The translations under genes and the position numbers were made by a program. The notes beneath the pieces are model-generated. The model had not been told where the DNA came from. It ran no database searches and was given only the letters and a program-made list of their open reading frames with translations. Of a DNA stretch of 64,000 nucleotides, positions 57,346-64,000 are shown in pieces (position 1 is the stretch's first letter; each line of letters starts with the position of its first letter). The stretch comes from Pseudoxanthomonas wuyuanensis (lineage in GTDB: Bacteria > Pseudomonadota > Gammaproteobacteria > Xanthomonadales > Xanthomonadaceae): NCBI RefSeq assembly GCF_900215535.1, contig NZ_OCND01000001.1, forward strand, positions 1 through 64,000. Direction: 5' to 3'.

Positions 57346-57436
57346 GGAGAGGTGGCAGAGTGGTTGAATGTACCTGACTCGAAATCAGGCATACGTTAAT
57401 AGCGTATCGGGGGTTCGAATCCCCCCCTCTCCGCCA
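57346..57436 (+). tRNA. tRNA-Ser (CGA)
   Basis: Class II tRNA, acceptor GGAGAGG/CCTCTCC, anticodon CGA in CCTGACTCGAAATCAGG, long variable arm, encoded CCA. Confidence 0.97.
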
Positions 57437-57486
57437 GATACGCAAAGGCCCCCGCAAGGGGGCTTTTGCGTATCTGGCGGAGAGGG
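57425..57486 (+). terminator. 29-bp hairpin that takes in the tRNA-Ser 3' end
   Basis: Arms 57425-57453 and 57458-57486 pair along 29 positions (one G-U in RNA) around GCAA. The left arm includes the acceptor 3' strand and CCA of tRNA-Ser, so the hairpin competes with the tRNA acceptor stem. It may terminate or delay maturation. Confidence 0.75.
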
Positions 57487-57910
57487 AGGATCTGACGAGA
57501 ACCCCTGGTTCGACAGAACGGCAGGATTGCCGTTCTGCACGGCGAAGCCGCCCGGCGGGCGAGGCACATGGATGTGCCGAGTGAATCCCCCCGCACCATC
57601 AGCCGAAGACTGATGCGAGAAGCCCCGCAAGGGGGCTCTGCGTATCTGGCGGAGAGGGGGGAGCTGACGAGAACCCCTGGTTCGACGGTTCGACAGAACG
57701 GCAGGATTGCCGTTCTGCACGGCGAAGCCGCCCGGCGGGCGAGGCACATGGATGTGCCGAGTGAATCCCCCCCGCACCATCAGCCGAAGACTGATGCGAG
57801 AAGCCCCGCAAGGGGGCTCTGCGTATCTGGCGGAGAGGGGGGATCTGACGAGAACCCCTGGTTCGACAGAACGGCAGGATTGCCGTTCCGCACGGCGAAG
57901 CGGTCGCGCT
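57471..57910 (+). repeat. Tandem structured repeats after tRNA-Ser (period 172-181 bp)
   Basis: Units start at 57471, 57643 and 57824; the last is partial. Each holds an antisense copy of the tRNA-Ser 3' end (TATCTGGCGGAGAGG) and hairpins AGAACGGCA/TGCCGTTCT, GGCACAT/ATGTGCC and CATCAG/CTGATG. Unit two has a 9-bp internal duplication (GTTCGACGG). Frames that stay open through the repeats are probably not genes. Confidence 0.88.
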
Positions 57911-57922
57911 GCTCGGTTGCCT

Positions 57923-58618
57923 TCAAACCCGCCCGGTCACTGGAATCAGCGCGCCGGTGATCGCACGGGCCGGTTCCGAAAGCAGGAAGGCGATCGTCGC
58001 GGCCAGTTGCTCCGGCTTTACCCAGCGCTCGAATTCGGCCCCCGGCATGTCGGCGCGGTTGGCAGGAGTGTCGATGATGCTGGGCAGCAGGGCATTGACG
58101 GTGACGCCCTTGTCCTTGAGTTCTTCGGCCAGGGCCTCGGTCAGCTTGGCCACGCCGGCCTTGGAGGCGGCGTAGGCGCCCATGCCGGTGCCGGCCTTCA
58201 GCGCGCCGGCCGCGCCGATATTGACGATGCGCCCATCGCCCGAGGCCAGCAACCGCGGCAGGGCCGCCTGACTGGCGGCCACCGCGGTCCGGACATTGAT
58301 CCGGTACATCAGGTCCCAGGTGTCCGGACTGCCGGCCTGCACGGTTTCCCAGCGGAAGGCGCCGGCGATATTGATCAGCGCGTCGATACCGCCGCCCAGC
58401 GCTTGCGCGGCGCGGTCGATTGCGTCGGTGGCCGCGGTCGGGTCGGCCAGGTCGATGCCGCCCAGGCTGGCGGCGGCCGGCGCGTGGGGATCGTCGGGCG
58501 CTGCAGCATGATCGATGGCAACCACGCTGCCGCCGTCCGCGGTCAGGACCCGTATCACCGCACGGCCAAGGAAACCGAAGCCGCCGGTTACCACGATGCG
58601 TTTGCCTTCCAGGTTCAT
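57923..58618 (-). CDS. Short-chain dehydrogenase/reductase family protein
   Basis: 231 residues from the ATG at 58618. Rossmann motif VTGGFGFLGRAV and the YxxxK motif AYAASKAGV are present, but at the usual catalytic Ser position (13 residues before Tyr) there is Ala (NIGAAGALK). The enzyme may be inactive or use a different residue. Isolated gene, convergent with the tRNA-Ser repeats. Confidence 0.88.
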   Translation of the reverse strand: MNLEGKRIVVTGGFGFLGRAVIRVLTADGGSVVAIDHAAAPDDPHAPAAASLGGIDLADPTAATDAIDRAAQALGGGIDALINIAGAFRWETVQAGSPDTWDLMYRINVRTAVAASQAALPRLLASGDGRIVNIGAAGALKAGTGMGAYAASKAGVAKLTEALAEELKDKGVTVNALLPSIIDTPANRADMPGAEFERWVKPEQLAATIAFLLSEPARAITGALIPVTGRV

Positions 58619-58773
58619 CGGTCGTTGTCCTGTCATTGCGATGCGACATCTTAGAGCTTTGGGAGGCGCGGCACACACGCACGTTCGCCCGACAGGCGAC
58701 ACCCCGCATTCATGCCGTGCTCCGCAAACGGCGTCTCTTGGCCGTTAAACTGCGCCATTCCCTCATGTGGTGA

Positions 58774-59187
58774 ATGGCCATGTCCGAAATCCTGGTTCCC
58801 GTCTCCTTCGGCGAGTTGCTCGACAAGATCGCCATCCTGCAGATCAAGTCCGAGCGCATCGCCGATGCGGCCAAGCTGGCCAATGTGCGCAACGAGCTGT
58901 CGGCGCTGGAGAAGACCTGGATGGCGCACCCGGCGGCCGGCGGCAACATCGCCGAGTTGCGCGCGCAGCTGAAGGCGGTCAACGAGCGCCTGTGGGTGAT
59001 CGAGGACGACATCCGCATCAAGGAAAAAGCGCAGGCCTTCGACGAAGAGTTCATCAAGCTCGCCCGCAGCGTGTACTTCGAAAACGACGAACGCGCGCGC
59101 ATCAAGAAGGACATCAACCTGGCGCTGGGTTCCAGCTACGTCGAGGAAAAGTCCTACCAGGACTACAGGACCGGTTCGGCGCCGTGA
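58774..59187 (+). CDS. DUF6165 family protein
   Basis: 137 residues, mostly helical, starting MAMSEILVPVSFGELLDKI (a second ATG two codons in is possible). Family of unknown function that I recall beside lipopolysaccharide glycosyltransferase genes; here an LPS heptosyltransferase and Kdo kinase are within 4.5 kb. Confidence 0.8.
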   Translation: MAMSEILVPVSFGELLDKIAILQIKSERIADAAKLANVRNELSALEKTWMAHPAAGGNIAELRAQLKAVNERLWVIEDDIRIKEKAQAFDEEFIKLARSVYFENDERARIKKDINLALGSSYVEEKSYQDYRTGSAP

Positions 59188-59274
59188 TCCGAGTCCGGCG
59201 ATGCCGCAGCCGTCGCCATGGCGCGGATTGCGGATTGCTGAAGCCCGCAGGGCGGAAGCGGTCGGGCGTTTGAG

Positions 59275-62200
59275 TCAACCCGGGGGCGGAACCGTTACCG
59301 GTACCGCATCCTGGATCTGCGGCTGCGGTTTCCCGGCCCCCGGCTGGCGGCGGTCCAGCGCCCAGACCCGGATCAGGTGGCGCACCAGCCGCAGCCGCTC
59401 GCTGTGCGGCAGCGCCACGCCGTAGCCCTGGTGCAGCGATTCCACCGCAGCGAAGTCGCGCTGGCCGATGGCGCCCAACTGTGCGATCAGCAGTGCCTGC
59501 TCCTGCATTTTCACCGGCAGGCTGTCAGGCAGTTGCAGCACCGCTTCGCCGGTTTGCCGCATGCCTGCGCTATCGCGGTGAGCGGCGGCGGCGTACATGG
59601 CCAGGATGTGGCGGACCGCCGGGTGCTGATCGCTGCCGCGATCGATCCAGCTCGGTGCGATCCAGGCGCCGCGCAAGTCATCGGCCGGCAGCAGGCCCAG
59701 GCTGGCTTCGGCAATGTCGGCTGCGGCCACCGACCATGACCACAGGTTGTCGATCGGGGTGCGGCCCGACATCGCCAGCAGCGCTTCCAGCCGCATCAGC
59801 CGGTCCTCGTCGCCGATGGCCAGCATGTCCGCGGTTTCCGGCCCGTTGCGCAACGCCCCGGCCAGCGTCGCCGCTTCGCGGTGGGCGATGGTGAAGCGAT
59901 GATCGACGAATGTCTGGATGTCGGCCGAAGCCGGCAACGGCGTCCGACCGTCCAGCATGTCCAGCACCGGCAGCCCGCCATCGACCAGCAATTGCAGCGT
60001 TTGCGAGCTTTCGCCGCGAAAGCGTGCCGCGGGCGCCCGCAGCGCCACCAGCGGGTGCGCATCGGTATGCACCGGCGCGTTGAGCGCGCGCACGAACGCC
60101 TGCAGCACGTCGCGGCCGCCGATCCGGCGCAGCGCCAGCTCGTCGGCATTGCCCAGGCCGACGCGTTTCAGTTCGCGGCTCAAGTCCGGATGCTGCAGGC
60201 GCGCATGGTCGGCGCCGTGGCGGGTGCCGGGATAGGCGACGATGATCAGATCGACGTTGTGCGCCAGGTAGGCCTCGGCATCGGGGAATTCCTGCAGCAC
60301 TGCCGCCAGCATCGTCGCCAGCAGCGCATCGTCGATTTCGTAGGTCTGCAGCCATTGCACCAGCACGCCGTCTTCGGCCAGATGGCTGCGCAGGAAGGCG
60401 TAGAACTCGCGGGTGAACAGGCTGGCCACGCCGCTGACCCAGGGATTGGACGGTTCGGAGACGATGACGTCGTAGCGGCGCTGGCCGCTGGCGAAGAAAC
60501 GCCGCGCATCGTCGAAATGCACCCGCGAGCGCGGATCGCCATAGGCGCGGGCCACCCGCTCGCCGAACATCCGTGCGCCGGCATGGATGGCCGGTTCGAT
60601 TTCCACCGTTTCCACCCGTTCCACCTTCGGGCTGCCCAGCAGCGTATGCGTGGACAGGCCCGAGCCCCAGCCGATCACGCCGACCGAACGCGGATGGGGA
60701 TGCAGCGCCAGCGGCAGCGCGCCCAGCGCCACCATCGTGAACTCGTCGCCGCGCGGCGACGCGTCCAGCGACAGCGTCATCGCCGCGTCGGACTTGCCGT
60801 TGGTGATGATGGCGGCCGAATCGTGGGCGCCGGAACGCGCCACCGCGATGGTGGCGGTCTTGCCATCGCGCAGGAAAGCGATTTCGGACTCGTCGGAAAG
60901 CCGGACCGTGCCGCTGCGGAACACGCCCGCCGCCTGTTCGCGCGGGTCCGGTTTGCCCATCGCCATGCTCAGGCCCAGCGCGGCGCCCAGCGCCAGCGCG
61001 GCCAGGCCGGCGGTTCGCGCCAGCCCGCTACGCACGGTTCCCAGCAGCCAGAATCCCAGCAGCGCGTCGCCGACTGCGGCCAGGGTGATGCCCCAGCGGA
61101 CGCCGATCAGCGGAATCAACACATGCATCATCAACAGTACGCCGCCAATGGCGCCCAGCGTATTGGCGGCATAGATGCGGCCGATGCCGGCTTCGCCGCC
61201 GCCGGCGCGCAGCAGCGATACCGTGAACAGCGGCAGAGCCATGCCGGCAAAGAATGCGGCCGGAAACATCACTGCGATGGCCACGGCTGCGCTGCCCAGC
61301 GAAAACAACAGGTAGCCGCTGTCGTTGCGCGATACGGCTTCCATCAGCCAGCCCACCCATTGGAACGACTGCGCGAATACCACCAGCGACAACAGCGCCG
61401 ATACGCCCATCCAGATCTGGGCGAAGCCGGCCGCCTGCAACGGATTGGCCAGTGCCGCCGCGCGTCGCCGCACCCGCCAGCCGCCAAAGGCCAGTCCCAG
61501 CAGGAATGCCGCCAGCATCAGCTCGAACGCGTGCAGCGTGGTGCCCAGGGCCTGGTTGAGCAGCCGGATCCAGCCGATTTCGTAGACGAAGGAAAAGCCG
61601 CCGGACAGCGCGGCGACCAGCAACAGCTTGCGTGCCAGCCGGGTATCGGTGGACCTCGGGGGGGTGTGGGCCGCTTCGCGCGCGCCGACAGGGGCTGGCG
61701 CGGCTTGCTCGTGCAGGCGCAGCGAAACCAGCGCGGCGCCTGCGGCGACCAGCAGGTTGGCCACGCCGGCAAAGCGCATCGCGCCGGGCAAGCCGTAGGC
61801 AGGCAACAGCAGGAAGGTGGCGACCAGCGCTCCGGCGGCCGCACCCAGGCTGTTGGCGAAATACAGGCCGCCGAACACGCGCCCGTTGGGCTCGCCGCTG
61901 GCGCGCAGATAGCCGGCGCTGAGCAGCGGAAAGGTCGCGCCCAGCAGCACGCAGGCCGGCAGTATCAGCAAAGCCGCCGAAACCCACGGGTACAGCTGTC
62001 CCGCCAGGCCAACGCCGAGTGCCGGCAGCACGCGGTCCTGCGATAAAGCGGTATAGCTGGCGAACACGCCGGGAAACGCCAACCCGAACAGGCCGATCAG
62101 CGCCTCGGCAGCGGCATACAGCATCAGCAGCCGTTTCCAGCGCACGCCGCGCTGACCCGCCAGCCACGCGCCCAGTGCCATACCGCCCATGAAGATCGCC

Positions 62201-62385
62201 AGCACCAGTCCCTGCGCGTACGCCGCATGGCCCAGCGTCAGCCCCAGGTAGTGCGACCACAACGACTGGTAGATCAGCCCGGCTAAGCCGGAGACGACGA
62301 ACAACGACAGCAGCATCGCGCCCAGGCCGGGCAGGGTACGCGCCGGCATGGCGCCAACCCCGTGGCCGAGTTCACCCGGCGGCAT
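59275..62385 (-). CDS. Fused membrane protein/spermidine synthase-like protein
   Basis: 1036 residues (1024 from an alternative ATG at 62349). About twelve membrane segments (15-455) precede a spermidine-synthase-type Rossmann domain with GVIGWGSGLSTHTLL, VETVEIEPA and VSEPSNPWVSGVASLFT near residues 560-670; a helical extension of about 250 residues follows. The synthase-like domain lacks the usual Asp-rich active-site string, so true spermidine synthesis is uncertain. The first ATG lies inside the end of the upstream heptosyltransferase gene, suggesting coupling. Confidence 0.88.
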   Translation of the reverse strand: MPPGELGHGVGAMPARTLPGLGAMLLSLFVVSGLAGLIYQSLWSHYLGLTLGHAAYAQGLVLAIFMGGMALGAWLAGQRGVRWKRLLMLYAAAEALIGLFGLAFPGVFASYTALSQDRVLPALGVGLAGQLYPWVSAALLILPACVLLGATFPLLSAGYLRASGEPNGRVFGGLYFANSLGAAAGALVATFLLLPAYGLPGAMRFAGVANLLVAAGAALVSLRLHEQAAPAPVGAREAAHTPPRSTDTRLARKLLLVAALSGGFSFVYEIGWIRLLNQALGTTLHAFELMLAAFLLGLAFGGWRVRRRAAALANPLQAAGFAQIWMGVSALLSLVVFAQSFQWVGWLMEAVSRNDSGYLLFSLGSAAVAIAVMFPAAFFAGMALPLFTVSLLRAGGGEAGIGRIYAANTLGAIGGVLLMMHVLIPLIGVRWGITLAAVGDALLGFWLLGTVRSGLARTAGLAALALGAALGLSMAMGKPDPREQAAGVFRSGTVRLSDESEIAFLRDGKTATIAVARSGAHDSAAIITNGKSDAAMTLSLDASPRGDEFTMVALGALPLALHPHPRSVGVIGWGSGLSTHTLLGSPKVERVETVEIEPAIHAGARMFGERVARAYGDPRSRVHFDDARRFFASGQRRYDVIVSEPSNPWVSGVASLFTREFYAFLRSHLAEDGVLVQWLQTYEIDDALLATMLAAVLQEFPDAEAYLAHNVDLIIVAYPGTRHGADHARLQHPDLSRELKRVGLGNADELALRRIGGRDVLQAFVRALNAPVHTDAHPLVALRAPAARFRGESSQTLQLLVDGGLPVLDMLDGRTPLPASADIQTFVDHRFTIAHREAATLAGALRNGPETADMLAIGDEDRLMRLEALLAMSGRTPIDNLWSWSVAAADIAEASLGLLPADDLRGAWIAPSWIDRGSDQHPAVRHILAMYAAAAHRDSAGMRQTGEAVLQLPDSLPVKMQEQALLIAQLGAIGQRDFAAVESLHQGYGVALPHSERLRLVRHLIRVWALDRRQPGAGKPQPQIQDAVPVTVPPPG

Positions 62386-63409
62386 AACGCTCGAATGCGG
62401 CGATGGCGTCTTCCACGGTGATCAACGCCATCACATCGTCGAATTCGATCTTGCTGCCCCACTTGAGTTCGCTGGCCGGCTTGCCCAGGAACTTCCTGGC
62501 GGCGTCATCGTAGCGGTCCACGCAGTAGCGCCGGTCCGAATACGGCCCGCTGCGCTGCGGATTGCTGGCCGCGTGCAGTCCCAGCACCTTGGTTCCCATG
62601 GCGTTGGCGATATGCATCGGCCCGGAGTCCGGCGTCATCACCAGGTCCGCGCGCGCCAGCAGCGCCGGCAGCTGTTTCAGCGTGTCCTTGCCGACCAGAT
62701 CCAGCGCCGGCTGCCGCATCGCGGCCAGTATGGCGTCGGCGGTGCTGCGTTCCAGATCGCTGCGGCCACCGCACAGCACCACCCGCCAGCCGCGCTGGAC
62801 CGCGTGATCGGCTACGGCGGCGTAGCGGTCGGCATACCAGTTGCGGCGCGCATGGCTGGAGCAGGGGGAAATCATCAGCACCAGCTTGCCGTCCTGCGGC
62901 CACTGCGCGGCCGCCCAGGCATGGGCATCGGCCGGTACCGGCAGGTCCCAGACCACCTCGGTCTGCTGCAATCCCAGCGGCTCGCAGAAACTGCCGATGG
63001 CGTCCAGCACATGGATGCCGGGACGGTCGGGGATGCGTTCGTTGACGAACAGGCCATGCAGATCTTTCGAACGCGACCGGTCGTAGCCGATACGCCGGCG
63101 CGCCGGGATGAAACCCGACAGCACGTTGGCGCGGAACGCCACCTGCATCTGCAGCAAGGCGTCGAAGCCTGCCGCCGGCAGTTCGCGCCGCAGTGCGCGC
63201 ATGCCGGCCAGCCCGGATTTCTTGTCGTAGATGTGGAAATCCACGCCCGCCAGTCCGTCCAGCAGCTTGTGGCCGGCCTTGTCGATGACCCAGTGCAGCC
63301 GCGTCTGCGGCCAGTGCTTTTGCAGCGTGCGGATCAACGGCACCACATGGGTGACATCGCCCAGGGCGGACAGGCGGAGCAGGCACAGCGAGGCGGGAAT
63401 CTGGGACAC
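62372..63409 (-). CDS. Glycosyltransferase family 9 (heptosyltransferase)
   Basis: 345 residues. N-terminal LLRLSALGDVTHVVPLIRTL and C-terminal VMTPDSGPMHIANAMGTKVLGL are the GT9 signatures. It should add heptose to the LPS inner core from ADP-heptose. Divergent from the Kdo kinase gene by 152 bp, a typical LPS-core setting. Confidence 0.92.
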   Translation of the reverse strand: MSQIPASLCLLRLSALGDVTHVVPLIRTLQKHWPQTRLHWVIDKAGHKLLDGLAGVDFHIYDKKSGLAGMRALRRELPAAGFDALLQMQVAFRANVLSGFIPARRRIGYDRSRSKDLHGLFVNERIPDRPGIHVLDAIGSFCEPLGLQQTEVVWDLPVPADAHAWAAAQWPQDGKLVLMISPCSSHARRNWYADRYAAVADHAVQRGWRVVLCGGRSDLERSTADAILAAMRQPALDLVGKDTLKQLPALLARADLVMTPDSGPMHIANAMGTKVLGLHAASNPQRSGPYSDRRYCVDRYDDAARKFLGKPASELKWGSKIEFDDVMALITVEDAIAAFERYAAG

Positions 63410-63561
63410 GCTTCAGGACCACGGCAGCAGGGGTGGGCGGACCCGCCTGTTCAAGCACAAGCGCGGTGGCCGATGGTCGCCAGTGTATGACACGCCCGGA
63501 TGCCGGGACGATGCGCGGGATCCGGTTGGCGCGACAGGCGCGCAGGCCCTAGACTCGTCGG

Positions 63562-64000
63562 ATGGTCAGTTTCGACGCCAGCGAATCCCTGACGCCCTTT
63601 CGCCAAGGCAGCGGATACGGCGCGATCCTGTTCGATCGCAAGCATCTGCGGAAGGCCGAACCGGACTGGTTCGATCCTGAAAAGTGGGGCGAACGCGCCC
63701 GGCCGGTCGACAGCGGTGGACGTGGCGGCGCCTGGTTCGTCGACGCGCCTTCCAGCCAGTGCGTGCTGCGCAAGTACCGGCGCGGCGGCCTGGCCGCGCG
63801 CTTCAGCCGTGATCGCTACCTGTGGCATGGTTCGGACCGCACGCGCAGCTTCGCCGAGTTCCGGCTGACCCGCGCCCTGCTGTCGCGCGGCTTGCCGGTG
63901 CCCCAGCCGGTGGCGGCCAGCTACGTGCGCGAGGGCATGTTCTACCGTGCCGCAATCCTGGTCGAGCGCCTGGTCGGCGTGCGTTCGCTGGGCGATCTGA
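63562..64000 (+). CDS. kdkA: 3-deoxy-D-manno-octulosonic acid kinase (partial)
   Basis: About 146 residues seen; the right edge of the window truncates it. [20 protein letters not shown] and [21 protein letters not shown] match the Kdo kinase family (KdkA/WaaP-like fold), which phosphorylates Kdo in the LPS core. Start chosen at the ATG at 63562. Confidence 0.92.
   Translation, partial: MVSFDASESLTPFRQGSGYGAILFDRKHLRKAEPDWFDPEKWGERARPVDSGGRGGAWFVDAPSSQCVLRKYRRGGLAARFSRDRYLWHGSDRTRSFAEFRLTRALLSRGLPVPQPVAASYVREGMFYRAAILVERLVGVRSLGDL

Noticed and set aside
57385-57900. Several open frames through the tRNA-Ser repeats, some reading antisense to the tRNA
   Set aside because: They consist of repeat units and antisense tRNA sequence, with no ribosome-binding site or independent support.

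Overview
The window is chromosomal DNA from a high-GC gammaproteobacterium of the Xanthomonadaceae (Lysobacteraceae). I base this on the gene content (phoB-phoR-ppk-ppx cluster, Xanthomonas-type NAD isocitrate dehydrogenase, Kdo kinase, creBCD), on conserved order (tRNA-Leu/tig/clpP/clpX/lon/hup and gloB/yafS-like/rnhA/dnaQ), and on a cassette array of the kind known from chromosomal integrons of this family. Genus cannot be fixed from the sequence alone.

Region 1 (1-8.9 kb) is an integron cassette array. Nineteen attC sites separate small minus-strand genes; the array looks less GC-rich than the rest. Most cassettes encode small unknown proteins, six of them membrane proteins and two lipoproteins, plus one HAD-type phosphatase. 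One ORF-less cassette occurs twice, the second copy at the attI-proximal end, differing by one base. No integrase gene is present between that end and mfd, where it would be expected.

Region 2 (8.9-29 kb) holds mfd, a methyltransferase/DUF4242 pair, a GNAT acetyltransferase, a CDF transporter with a YwqG-like protein, rlmJ, a LysR regulator divergent from an azoreductase, creB-creC-creD, a GNAT/carbon-nitrogen hydrolase pair, a PAP2 phosphatase, a glycosyltransferase and ppx. Region 3 (29-40 kb) continues with ppk, phoR and phoB (phosphate sensing and polyphosphate metabolism), bepA, grxC, a carboxymuconolactone-decarboxylase-like protein, NAD-IDH, an NhaC-type antiporter and a Bax-inhibitor-1 protein.

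Region 4 (40.4-51.8 kb) starts with tRNAs Pro-Arg-His-Lys. The tRNA-Lys 3' end is followed by a 135-bp tandem repeat that recopies the last 25 nt of the tRNA. Then come tRNA-Leu, tig, clpP, clpX, lon (with a sigma-32-like promoter), hup, tRNA-Val, tRNA-Asp, ppiD and fabI: a protein folding and proteolysis block. Region 5 (51.8-64 kb) has an MltD-like transglycosylase, gloB, a yafS-like methyltransferase, rnhA, a GNAT, dnaQ, a PP2C phosphatase, tRNA-Ser followed by structured repeats carrying antisense copies of its 3' end, an SDR, a DUF6165 protein, a fused MFS/spermidine-synthase-like protein, a heptosyltransferase and the start of a Kdo kinase gene (lipopolysaccharide core).

The observations most worth following are the integrase-less array with its duplicated structured cassette, and the two tRNA loci whose 3' ends are embedded in repeats, resembling in layout the rtT/tpr repeats of Escherichia coli tyrT.
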